Positions 33,808-42,421 of a DNA stretch of 64,000 bases are shown here, one piece after another. Within the stretch, counting starts at the first letter, position 1. Each line of letters begins with the position of its first letter. A program made the translations under genes and the position numbers. Below the pieces are notes generated by a model that was not told where the DNA came from, ran no database searches, and saw only the letters and a program-made list of their open reading frames with translations. The stretch spans positions 3,472,001 to 3,536,000 of the forward strand of contig NZ_LT985188.1 of the NCBI RefSeq assembly GCF_900289045.1, in the 5' to 3' direction. This DNA comes from Micropruina glycogenica. GTDB taxonomy: Bacteria; Actinomycetota; Actinomycetes; Propionibacteriales; Propionibacteriaceae.

Positions 33808-34761
33808 TCAGCGACGGCGCTGCAGTATGTGCCAGCGAAAGCCCACCACCGTGCTCTCGATGGCTTCGAGGTAGCGGTGCACGCTCTTGTCGACCCCCAG
33901 CGCGACCGGCTCCGACACCGTTGGCGGCCGGTCGAGCGCCGGCCATTCGCTCCACCACACCTGCACGGGCAGACGCAGGTGATGAAACTGCACCCGCAGG
34001 TCGAGGTTGTCGACCCGTCCGCGGCTGGCCCGGCGAAACTCCTGCGCGGGCGGCGTGCGGTACCAGAAGGTCGTTTCGTACTCCATCGACGCGGTTTCGC
34101 CCGGCTCGAGCGGCGTGGTCAGCATGATGTCCACGGCGTACAGCCCGTTGTCGAGGGCGTACGGACGGCCCGCACGCCCGCCCTGAACCACGCGCACGGT
34201 GGCGGCGTCGGTGTCGAAGATGTAGGGGTACCTGTCGAGCCGTTCGTTGGCCCGAATGACGTGCACCGTGCGGTGCGACTCGGGTAGGCCGTCGGGGCCG
34301 ACCCGGTGCCACTCGTGCAGCGACACCGTCTGATGAAATCGTGGCGGCAGCACACCCGGGGCCACCACCGACCCGCCGACCACCGTGTCGCCGGGGGCCC
34401 GCGAGCCGGCCAGGCGCAGCAGGGCGGCGGTGTCGTCGGGGCTCATCTCGAACGCCTCGATGAACCAGCGCAGGGTGCCGAGGCTCAGCGACTGGCCGCC
34501 CAGGGCGCGGTAGACACGGTCTTTCAGCTTGCGTGGCAATGCCTCATCAGCGGTGGGCTGCAGGCCATTGCGCCACAGATATTCGGCGATCACCTGGCAG
34601 ATGCCACTTTGATGTAAAGCATGGCTCTGCCGACGGCCGATGTTCGCCTGCCAGCGTTCGGCGTACGGCGCTTCCAGCAGCAACTCACGCAGCTTTCGCG
34701 ACGTGTCGTCGATTGACTTCCTGTCCAACGGGGCCTTCTTGGGGGGTGTCTTTTTAAGCAT
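33808..34761 (-). CDS. Protein with N-terminal HTH-like region, function unknown
   Basis: A 317-residue soluble protein. Residues 1-125 are helical and include LSLGTLRWFIEAFEMSPDDTAALLRLAG, resembling the helix-turn-helix segment of XRE-type regulators. Residues 130-310 are beta-rich (FHQTVSLHEWHRVGPDGLPE, YPYIFDTDAATVRVVQGG), with many aromatic and His residues. The lysine-rich start MLKKTPPKKAP suggests nucleic-acid contact. ATG 34761 is preferred; GTG 34791 is an in-frame alternative. It is divergent from serA across 79 bases. Confidence 0.6.
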   Translation of the reverse strand: MLKKTPPKKAPLDRKSIDDTSRKLRELLLEAPYAERWQANIGRRQSHALHQSGICQVIAEYLWRNGLQPTADEALPRKLKDRVYRALGGQSLSLGTLRWFIEAFEMSPDDTAALLRLAGSRAPGDTVVGGSVVAPGVLPPRFHQTVSLHEWHRVGPDGLPESHRTVHVIRANERLDRYPYIFDTDAATVRVVQGGRAGRPYALDNGLYAVDIMLTTPLEPGETASMEYETTFWYRTPPAQEFRRASRGRVDNLDLRVQFHHLRLPVQVWWSEWPALDRPPTVSEPVALGVDKSVHRYLEAIESTVVGFRWHILQRRR

Positions 34762-34840
34762 GCTAATCAACCAGCCCGCAACCACCAACACTGATCACTT
34801 TCGGGCGCGTCCACCCGGTGCCACGAGTAGCCTGACAGCC

Positions 34841-36040
<1,200 letters not shown>

Positions 36041-36123
36041 GGGCGGCCGACATTTCACCCGCAGGGAGATGGGCAGCACGGCCCGCTGCCGTCACACTGG
36101 GTGAACCGCCAAAGGAGGCAACC

Positions 36124-36306
36124 ATGACCAGTCAGCCCACCGTGCCCGGTTACACCCCGCGCGACGACGAAGATCTCGATCCGGCCCCCGACGCCGCCGC
36201 GCCGCAAGAGGGCATGGAGGTTCAAGGCACCCCGGTGATCGATGCCACCAAGGTGGATGCCGACCAGATCGACGCCGACCCCGACAACGCGGCCAGCGAG
36301 CAGTAG
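36124..36306 (+). CDS. Small acidic protein, 60 residues
   Basis: Not recognised. An excellent ribosome binding site (AAAGGAGG) sits seven bases before ATG 36124. The product is acidic, rich in Asp, Ala and Pro, predicted disordered (PRDDEDLDPAPDAAAPQEG, then DADQIDADPDNAASEQ). It has no membrane segment or Cys. It lies 83 bases after serA and before a large hairpin; the strong translation signal argues that it is expressed. Confidence 0.65.
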   Translation: MTSQPTVPGYTPRDDEDLDPAPDAAAPQEGMEVQGTPVIDATKVDADQIDADPDNAASEQ

Positions 36307-36330
36307 CCGCCGCCGCAGCGTGCGGTGCGA

Positions 36331-36398
36331 ACGTAACTGCCTTTCTGACACGTGACTGCCTGCACGCGGGCAGCGACGTGTCACAAAGGCAGCTACGT
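36331..36398. terminator. Large palindrome between convergent genes
   Basis: A 68-base inverted repeat: ACGTAACTGCCTTTCTGACA on the left pairs with the reverse complement of TGTCACAAAGGCAGCTACGT on the right, with only a few mismatches, and the inner part continues as CGTGACTGCC/GGGCAGCGACG. It fits a bidirectional terminator, or a mobile palindromic element. Confidence 0.7.
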
Positions 36399-36406
36399 CG
36401 TCGGCT

Positions 36407-37180
36407 TCAGGTCGGGGAGCCGTCCGAAGGGGTCAGCCGGCGAAAGAAGTCGAGCGACTCGGCGAAGATCAACTCGGCGTCGTTGTCGAGCGTGGCCACG
36501 TGGTAGCTGTCTTGCAGCACGATGTGGGTGACCTCGGCCGACCCGACGCGGTCGAGAAACGTGCGCCACGACAGCGCCGGCACCACGTGGTCGACCGCTG
36601 AGGTGAGCAGCAGCACCGGCAACCGAAGCTGTGGCAGGTCTTCGACCACGATGCGCCACAGCTTGGTCTGGCTGTACATGGCCTGCAGTGGGTTGCGGTC
36701 GTAGGCCAGTTCGGTCACGCCCGACTTCTTGATGTCGCCGGCGATGCCGCCCAGCGACGGCACCACGTGCCGCAACATCGGCAGCACCAACAGAGCCGGG
36801 CTGTTGTGCTTGAAGATCGGGTTCACCAGTACCAGGCCGGCCAAGGACGGCCTCTCTTGCGCCAGCTTGGTCGCCAGCAGCCCGCCCATCGACAACCCGG
36901 CCGCGAACACGGTGCTGCAGCGCGCAGCCAACTCGTCGTGGGCGCGTTCCAGTTCGCCGTACCAGTCGTGCCAGGTGGTGGCGTTGAGGTCTTTCCAGTG
37001 GGTGCCCATGCCGGGCAGCAGCGGCACCCGAACCGTGTAACCGGCCGCGCCCAGGTGTTCGGCCCAGCCGCGCATCGATTGCGGGGTGCTGGGGTAGCCG
37101 TGGCACAGCACGACGCCGACGTCACCGCCGTCGATGCTGATCGGTTCGGCGCCTGACATGATCGTCATGCCGCCCATCAT
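36407..37180 (-). CDS. Alpha/beta hydrolase (monoacylglycerol lipase/carboxylesterase-like)
   Basis: A 257-residue serine hydrolase. The oxyanion strand is GVVLCHGYPSTPQSM, the nucleophile elbow is FAAGLSMGGLLA (GLSMG), the acid is in LLTSAVDHVVP and the catalytic His in DSYHVATLDND. This pattern is that of Est30-like and monoacylglycerol-lipase-type esterases. Several starts are possible (ATG 37180, 37168 or 37159, the last giving MSGAEPI as in relatives). It is divergent from the response-regulator gene. Confidence 0.82.
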   Translation of the reverse strand: MMGGMTIMSGAEPISIDGGDVGVVLCHGYPSTPQSMRGWAEHLGAAGYTVRVPLLPGMGTHWKDLNATTWHDWYGELERAHDELAARCSTVFAAGLSMGGLLATKLAQERPSLAGLVLVNPIFKHNSPALLVLPMLRHVVPSLGGIAGDIKKSGVTELAYDRNPLQAMYSQTKLWRIVVEDLPQLRLPVLLLTSAVDHVVPALSWRTFLDRVGSAEVTHIVLQDSYHVATLDNDAELIFAESLDFFRRLTPSDGSPT

Positions 37181-37266
37181 GGCAGGGCGCCGCGATCAGT
37201 GGTGGGTTCAGCAAATCTGCAGGTTGTCTCAAGGTTCGCGGCAGCGGGCTGTGCGACGCTAGCGGC

Positions 37267-37953
37267 ATGGCAGCCCCCGCGACCGTGCTGGTGGTCGACG
37301 ACGAGGAGAACATCAACTACCTGGTCGCATCGGCGCTGCAGTTGGCCGGACTGCGCACCCTGCGGGCGGCCACCGGCGCGGCCGCTCTCGACCTGGCGCT
37401 CGGTGAAAGCCCGGACGCCATCGTGCTCGACGTGATGCTGCCCGATCTCGACGGCTTCGAGGTGCTGCGCCGGCTGCGCGAGGCGGGCTGCCGGGCGCCG
37501 GTGCTGTTTCTCACCGCCCGAACGGCCACCGCCGACCGCGTGCGGGGTCTGACCGCCGGCGGCGACGACTACATCGTCAAGCCGTTCGCGTTGGAAGAAC
37601 TGGTGGCGCGGGTGCAACTGGCCCTGCGCCGGGTCGGTGGCGCGCCCACCCAGGCCGGGCGGCTGCAGGTGCACGACCTGGTGCTCGACACCGAGGCGCA
37701 CCGGGTGTGGCGTGGGGACGTGGAGGCCAATCTGACCGCCACCGAGTTCAGCCTGCTGCGGCTGCTGCTGGTCAACGCCGGACGCGTGGTCACCCGCGCC
37801 CAGATTCTCGACCACGTGTGGCAGTACGACTTCTCGGGCGAGTCGGCGATCATCGAGTCGTTCGTCTCGACCCTTCGCCGCAAGGTCGACGCAGTCGAAC
37901 CCAAGCTGATTCACACCGTGCGGGGCGTCGGCTACTCGGTGCGAGAACCCTGA
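37267..37953 (+). CDS. OmpR-family response regulator
   Basis: A 228-residue two-domain regulator. The receiver has acidic DDEEN, the phosphoacceptor Asp in VLDVMLPDLDGFEVL, Thr in LFLTARTAT and Lys in DYIVKPF. The winged helix (from about residue 130) has EFSLLRLLLVNAGRVVTRAQI and TVRGVGYSVREP. Its stop shares one base with the kinase ATG (TGATG), so RR and kinase are made together. Signal and targets cannot be read here. Confidence 0.93.
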   Translation: MAAPATVLVVDDEENINYLVASALQLAGLRTLRAATGAAALDLALGESPDAIVLDVMLPDLDGFEVLRRLREAGCRAPVLFLTARTATADRVRGLTAGGDDYIVKPFALEELVARVQLALRRVGGAPTQAGRLQVHDLVLDTEAHRVWRGDVEANLTATEFSLLRLLLVNAGRVVTRAQILDHVWQYDFSGESAIIESFVSTLRRKVDAVEPKLIHTVRGVGYSVREP

Positions 37954-39305
37954 TGACCCTGCGGCGGCGGTTGTTGTTCGCCCTGTTCTCGCTGGCGCTC
38001 ACCTTCGGCGTGTTCGGCGCCGGGGTGGTCGCTGTGCAGCGGCACTATCTGATCGGCCAGGTGGACGCCCAGCTGGCCGGCTACGCGTCGTCCCCACGGC
38101 TGGTGATCGGGCTGTCGGGTACCGACCGGGCCCAGGTGGCCTTGTCTGAGGTCTACGTCGGACGGCTGTTCGCCGACGGTCGGCTGGTCACGGTGTTCTC
38201 GCCCACCGACGACCCCGACCTGCTGCCCGCGGTGGGCAAGGGCGATGTGCTCAGCCAACCGGAGGGCCGCGGCACGACCGCCGGCCAGGCCCGGGGCGTC
38301 CGGGTGGTGACGGCGCCGCTGCGCACCGACGTGCAGGCCGTGTTCGCCATACCGACCACGCAGGTCGACCAGGCGATCGCCCAGCTCGCGGCCACCCTCA
38401 CTGCCGGTGGGTTCGCGGTGCTGGGCGTGGTGGGGCTGGTGATCTGGTGGACCTACCGGCTGGGGCTCAAGCCCTTCGCCGACCTCACCGACGCCGCCCG
38501 GGCGATCACCCGGGGCGAGCGGCGGCGCCGGGTCACGCCGGGGCCGTCGGGCACCGAGGCCAACGAGCTGGCCAGGGCGTTCAACACGATGCTCGACGCC
38601 AACCAGGCGTCCGAAGAGCGCATGCGCCGGTTCGTCGCGGACGCCTCGCACGAGTTGCGCACGCCGCTGACCACGCTGACCGGCTACTCGTCGCTGTACA
38701 CCCGGCCGGCCACGGCCGCGGGTGCGTACGGGCTGGTCGACGCCCAAGGCATCGGCGACGCCATGCGGCGCATCAACGCCGAGGCGACCCGCATGACCCG
38801 CATCGTGAACGACCTGTTTCTACTCAACGAGTTGGACGCGGGGGCGGCCGGCGCGGGCGCCGAGGTCGATCTGGGGGCCGTACTGCGCGACGTTGCCGCC
38901 GACATCAAGGTGATTCAGCCCGAGCGTCCGGTGCAGGTCGAGGCCGGCGACGGGCTGATCGTGACGGGCGACCAGGATCGGTTGGTGCAGGCGGTCACGG
39001 CGTTCACGTCCAACGCGTTGCGCTACACGCCGGTCACCGCGGCCCTGACCATCAGGGGGTTCAAGGTGGGCAAGCAACGGGTGCGGGTCGAGGTGTCTGA
39101 CGGCGGCCCGGGCATTGCCGCGGGGGAGTTGCCGCACCTGTACGACCGGTTCTACCGCGCCGACCCGGGCCGGGGCCGCGGCAGTGGCGGCAGCGGCCTC
39201 GGGCTGGCCATCGTGGCCGCCATCGTGGGCGCCCACCGGGGGCAGTACGGGGTGTCGTCGGTGCCCGGCCAGGGCAGCGTGTTCTGGTTCGAGCTACCCA
39301 CCTGA
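37953..39305 (+). CDS. Sensor histidine kinase
   Basis: A 450-residue HK. Membrane segments are at about 8-28 and 145-165, enclosing a roughly 115-residue extracellular sensor without a known fold. A HAMP linker follows, then the H-box VADASHELRTPLTTLTG, the N-box FTSNALRYTP, G1 DGGPGIAAG and G2 GSGLGLAIV. It phosphorylates the response regulator encoded just upstream. It converges on osmC across a strong hairpin. Confidence 0.93.
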   Translation: MTLRRRLLFALFSLALTFGVFGAGVVAVQRHYLIGQVDAQLAGYASSPRLVIGLSGTDRAQVALSEVYVGRLFADGRLVTVFSPTDDPDLLPAVGKGDVLSQPEGRGTTAGQARGVRVVTAPLRTDVQAVFAIPTTQVDQAIAQLAATLTAGGFAVLGVVGLVIWWTYRLGLKPFADLTDAARAITRGERRRRVTPGPSGTEANELARAFNTMLDANQASEERMRRFVADASHELRTPLTTLTGYSSLYTRPATAAGAYGLVDAQGIGDAMRRINAEATRMTRIVNDLFLLNELDAGAAGAGAEVDLGAVLRDVAADIKVIQPERPVQVEAGDGLIVTGDQDRLVQAVTAFTSNALRYTPVTAALTIRGFKVGKQRVRVEVSDGGPGIAAGELPHLYDRFYRADPGRGRGSGGSGLGLAIVAAIVGAHRGQYGVSSVPGQGSVFWFELPT

Positions 39306-39333
39306 GCGCCGTTGGTTGAGAGTGGCGGGGGTT

Positions 39334-39368
39334 GGGGACGGTTCTCCAGCGGTTGGAGAACCGTCCCC
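39334..39368. terminator. Bidirectional hairpin terminator
   Basis: GGGGACGGTTCTCC (39334-39347) and GGAGAACCGTCCCC (39355-39368) pair perfectly over 14 bases with a seven-base loop, between the convergent kinase and osmC genes. Confidence 0.8.
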
Positions 39369-39378
39369 CTGAATCGGA

Positions 39379-39807
39379 TCAGGCGACGAACTCGGTGGTC
39401 AGCGTGATCGGAATCGCGGCCAGGGCGGCCGACACCGGGCAGCCGGCCTTGGCCCCCTCGGCGAAGGTCTTGAACTCGTCTTCGGTGAGCCCCGGCACCT
39501 TGGCCTTGACCGTCAGGTCGCTGCCGGTGATGCCGACGCCGGGCTGAAAGCCCACCACGGCGACGGTGTCGATCGAGGTGGCGGGGGTGCCGTTGCCGGC
39601 CAGGGCGTGCGACAGCGCCATCGAGTAGCAGGACGCGTGCGCCGCGGCGATCAGCTCCTCAGGGTTGGTGCCACCCGCGGACGCCTCGGCCCGCTTGGCC
39701 CACGTCAACGGAAACTGACCGACCTCAGAGGTGACCAGTTCGACGTTGCCGGCGCCGTCCATCAGGGTGCCTTCCCAGTGCGCGTGCGCCTTGCTGTGCG
39801 TTGCCAT
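39379..39807 (-). CDS. osmC: OsmC-family peroxiredoxin
   Basis: A 142-residue organic hydroperoxide reductase. The two redox Cys are in AAAHASCYSMALSHAL and AKAGCPVSAAL. The N-terminus HAHWEGTLMDGAGNVELVTS and TNPEELIAAAH are typical of OsmC rather than Ohr. It detoxifies organic peroxides, in actinobacteria using mycothiol or lipoamide systems. ATG 39807 follows AAGGAG, which excludes the upstream in-frame start. Confidence 0.92.
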   Translation of the reverse strand: MATHSKAHAHWEGTLMDGAGNVELVTSEVGQFPLTWAKRAEASAGGTNPEELIAAAHASCYSMALSHALAGNGTPATSIDTVAVVGFQPGVGITGSDLTVKAKVPGLTEDEFKTFAEGAKAGCPVSAALAAIPITLTTEFVA

Positions 39808-39858
39808 CCGGCTGCTCCTTCGGTTCGTGGGGGACGGAGTGTCCGCCCGCAACGAACC

Positions 39859-40344
39859 CTACCGGGCCAGAAATTCGTCGATCTGGTTGATCGCCGAGCG
39901 GGAGCCCTCTTCCATGCCCATGTCGAGCACCTGCTGCAGCGCCTCGGCCGAGTCGTAGCCGCTCACGTAGGTGGCCCGGGTGCCGCCGTCGCGTTCGACG
40001 AAGGCATAAGTGCAATGCGACGCGGGCAGCGAGGTGTCGGGCTCGAAATCGGCGTTGGCGAAGAAGTCGTCGAAGGCGAATCGGTCGGGAGCGGCCACCT
40101 CGCCCACCACCCAGCAGCCGTGGTAGCGATCGCCCTCGGGACTGGTCATGTAGTAAGTCACCCGGCCGCCGGGGGCCAGGTCGTGGTCGACGAAGGTGGC
40201 CGGGTATTCGGGCGGCCCCCAGACCTGTTCGAGCTGGCGGGGGTCGGCGTACAGCTGCCACACCCGCTCGACGGGGGCGGCGAAGTCGGCGACGATCGTC
40301 AGGGTCAGGGCGTCGAGGTCTTTGGTGATGTCGACAACGGGCAT
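39859..40344 (-). CDS. SRPBCC (AHSA1-type) domain protein
   Basis: A 161-residue START-like fold protein. The N-terminus TLTIVADFAAPVERVWQLYADPRQLEQVWGP, then YYMTSPEGDRYHGCWVVGEV, are AHSA1/activator-of-Hsp90-like. It binds a hydrophobic ligand or acts as a stress protein. It lies five bases after the ArsR gene stop and has GGAGTGACCGAA before its ATG. The ArsR + AHSA1 pairing is common. Confidence 0.85.
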   Translation of the reverse strand: MPVVDITKDLDALTLTIVADFAAPVERVWQLYADPRQLEQVWGPPEYPATFVDHDLAPGGRVTYYMTSPEGDRYHGCWVVGEVAAPDRFAFDDFFANADFEPDTSLPASHCTYAFVERDGGTRATYVSGYDSAEALQQVLDMGMEEGSRSAINQIDEFLAR

Positions 40345-40349
40345 TTCGG

Positions 40350-40682
40350 TCACTCCTTGAGTTGGTCGAGCAGGGCGTCGATGCGGTCGATGCGGCCGCG
40401 CCACGCGTGCTCGAGTTCGGTCAGCAGTGCGGCGGTCGACCGCACCACCTGCAGATCACCCCTGGCCAGCGCCTCGCGGCCCTGTCGACGCTTGGTCAAC
40501 AGGCCCGCGCGCTCGAGTACCGCGACGTGCTTCTGCACGGCGGCGAAGCTCATGTTGTAGTGCGACGCCAGGGCGCTGATCGAGTGCTCGCCGCCCAGTA
40601 CTCGGCGCAGAATGTCGCGCCTGGTGCGGTCGGCGAGGGCGTGGAAGAGCGCGTCCGCCCGATCCTCGTCGTTCTCGATCAC
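40350..40682 (-). CDS. ArsR-family regulator of the SRPBCC operon
   Basis: A 110-residue winged-helix regulator. FHALADRTRRDILRRVLGGEHS, then HYNMSFAAVQKHVAVLERAGLL (recognition helix) and TKRRQGREALA (wing). No metal-binding Cys pair is seen, so it is probably a non-metal ArsR. It is first in a two-gene operon with the SRPBCC gene and probably autoregulates at the palindrome 12 bases upstream. Confidence 0.9.
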   Translation of the reverse strand: MIENDEDRADALFHALADRTRRDILRRVLGGEHSISALASHYNMSFAAVQKHVAVLERAGLLTKRRQGREALARGDLQVVRSTAALLTELEHAWRGRIDRIDALLDQLKE

Positions 40683-40693
40683 GATTCAAAACG

Positions 40694-40711
40694 TACAACC
40701 AAATGATTGTA
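40694..40711. promoter_or_regulatory. Candidate operator of the ArsR-SRPBCC operon
   Basis: TACAACCAAATGATTGTA is an 18-bp imperfect palindrome (TACAAnCA..TGnTTGTA) placed just before the regulator start. Location and symmetry suit an ArsR operator; no evidence of binding. Confidence 0.5.
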
Positions 40712-40812
40712 GATTGCAAGAGGGCGTTGGGAGTTGACTTCGAGCATTCGACACCCCGTCGGCAATGAGGCCGGCCGGTGAACCCCCAAGGTCGAATGAA
40801 GGAGTTTCGTCG

Positions 40813-42078
40813 ATGTCCACCCCTGTTCGCCGCCGCACGCTGCTCGTGGGCGGTGCCGCCACCGCGGCGCTCACCCTGCCGACCGTCACCGCCCAGGCCG
40901 GTGACCGAGGCAGCGGCGGCCGCACCACGTTCACCCTCAACGCAGAGACCCTGGACGGCGGTGAGCAGGTCGTCGCGCTCACCCTGAACACCGCGGGGCT
41001 CGGCCCGATCGATCCCCGCAGCCTGACCGCGGCAACCTTCAGCGTGCACGTCAAGGCGACCAGCCCCATCGACGTGCCCGCCACCGACATCTACAGCGTG
41101 TACGACCTCGACCGAACGGTCACCGCAGCACGCCTGGACCGGCGCGGCAACATCGTGCTCGACCTCGAATACGCCGAGGGCGTGGTCGGCGGCGGCACCC
41201 TGGGGTACATCGTCAGCCTGGCCCGCAACGTGCGCCTCGATCTGGCCTACACCGTCACCCAGAACGCACCTCTGAAGCTTCGCAACGGCCGCAGCCTCAC
41301 CCTGAGCCGGCTCGTGCAGGGCAAGCTGTCGAACCCCGAGGTGGACGCCTTCGGCTACGCCGCCACCGATGACCTGAAGTACCGTCTGTACGCGCCCCGC
41401 GACGGCCGGCGCGGCGACCGCCGTCCGTTGATCGTGTGGCTGCACGGCGGCGGCGAGGGCGGTGCGCTGGCCCAGGGCTACTACGACAACGAGACCACTT
41501 TGCGCGCCAACCGCGGCGCACTCGGCTTCGCCACTCCCGAGGCACAGCGCATCTTCGGCGGCGCCTACGTGGTGGCGCCGCAGTCCACCTCGTACTGGCT
41601 CGAGGACGGCGACGCGTTCGCCCCGATGATCGCCGACGTGATCGCCGAGGTCGCCCGCCGGCACCCGATCGATCGCGACCGCATCCACGTGGTCGGCTGC
41701 AGCAACGGCGGCTACATGACCATGAAGATGACGGTCGAGTACCCGCGGGCGTTCGCCGCCGCCGTGCCGATCTGCGGGGTGGTGGCACCCTTCCGCACCA
41801 CCGAGCCGATGATCACCGACGCCGAACTCAAGTCGATTCGCACCCCGACGTGGCTCGTCGCCTCTGCCGACGACACCACCGTCGACCCGGTGACCAACAG
41901 CGTGCACGCCCATGACCTGATCGCCCGCTCGTACCTCAGCCTGTACGACCACGTGATTTGGAACGGCCACCAGTTCGCCGGCCACTGGTCGTGGATCTAC
42001 GTGGCACGCAACGATCCGAGCCGGCGCGGTCAGCACATCTGGCAGTGGATGGCGCAGCAGTCCACCCGCAGGCACTGA
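40813..42078 (+). CDS. Tat-exported alpha/beta hydrolase (esterase/peptidase-like)
   Basis: A 421-residue secreted enzyme. A Tat signal with RRRTLLVGGAATAALTLP spans residues 6-24. Residues 30-190 are a beta-rich N-domain, and the catalytic domain follows: oxyanion LIVWLHGGGEGG, nucleophile VVGCSNGGYMTMKM (GCSNG) and an acid in VASADDTTVDP. His occurs in NGHQFAGHWSW. It resembles predicted peptidases/feruloyl-esterase-type hydrolases acting outside the cell. ATG 40813 follows AAGGAG. Substrate unknown. Confidence 0.85.
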   Translation: MSTPVRRRTLLVGGAATAALTLPTVTAQAGDRGSGGRTTFTLNAETLDGGEQVVALTLNTAGLGPIDPRSLTAATFSVHVKATSPIDVPATDIYSVYDLDRTVTAARLDRRGNIVLDLEYAEGVVGGGTLGYIVSLARNVRLDLAYTVTQNAPLKLRNGRSLTLSRLVQGKLSNPEVDAFGYAATDDLKYRLYAPRDGRRGDRRPLIVWLHGGGEGGALAQGYYDNETTLRANRGALGFATPEAQRIFGGAYVVAPQSTSYWLEDGDAFAPMIADVIAEVARRHPIDRDRIHVVGCSNGGYMTMKMTVEYPRAFAAAVPICGVVAPFRTTEPMITDAELKSIRTPTWLVASADDTTVDPVTNSVHAHDLIARSYLSLYDHVIWNGHQFAGHWSWIYVARNDPSRRGQHIWQWMAQQSTRRH

Positions 42079-42081
42079 CTG

Positions 42082-42174
42082 GTGGTGGACGTGCTGCCCA
42101 ACCCCGACGACTCGGGCAAAGACCTGGGCGTGTTCGCCATCGCCGACGCACTGCCGCAGACCTTTGACCCGGCC
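42082..42174 (+). pseudogene. Short MFS transporter C-terminal fragment
   Basis: About 31 codons read VVDVLPNPDDSGKDLGVFAI then ADALPQTFDPA. This is the conserved segment near the C-terminus of sugar/drug MFS proteins (QVLP...GRDLGVLNIANALPQ). Nothing before or after it matches, and the preceding sequence is the esterase stop. It is a deletion scar. Confidence 0.6.
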
Positions 42175-42234
42175 GGCAACATCACCCGATCAAGAAGGTG
42201 CGCCAACCGCACCCCCTGACGGTGGTGGCGCGAC

Positions 42235-42263
42235 GTTTACGAATGCGTTTACAGGCCGTTTAC
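42235..42263 (+). promoter_or_regulatory. Three phased CGTTTAC direct repeats
   Basis: GTTTAC occurs at 42235-42240, 42247-42252 and 42258-42263, each preceded by C; the steps are 12 and 11 bases, one helical turn apart. Two copies of the same motif (GTTTAT, GTTTAC), again 11 bases apart, lie upstream of the BTAD regulator at 45286-45302. Phased direct repeats are the usual binding sites of SARP/BTAD regulators. The nearest downstream sequence to 42360 has no gene I can support. Confidence 0.5.
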
Positions 42264-42360
42264 AACGCGGGCGCAGACTTCTAGCAATCCCAGTTGTGGA
42301 GCCGGTGGTAGCCAGGGGGAAGGCCATCGACGGGGGCCGGAGCGCCGCGCAGGGGTTATG

Positions 42361-42407
42361 ACCGGCGGTCAGGAGAGGACTGGGGGGTTCCTCTCCTTAC
42401 CGCCGGA
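42361..42407. terminator. Hairpin terminator, esterase 3' side
   Basis: ACCGGCGGTCAGGAGAGGA (42361-42379) pairs with TCCTCTCCTTACCGCCGGA (42389-42407) with one or two mismatches. It lies just after the minus-strand carboxylesterase stop at 42422 and can end transcription from both sides. Confidence 0.7.
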
Positions 42408-42421
42408 TTGACGTCTGCGAA

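Noticed and set aside
40456-42075. 539-codon antisense frame opposite the Tat-exported hydrolase
   Set aside because: Low-complexity Val/Gly/Asp sequence, no domain; the plus-strand gene has signal peptide and catalytic motif.
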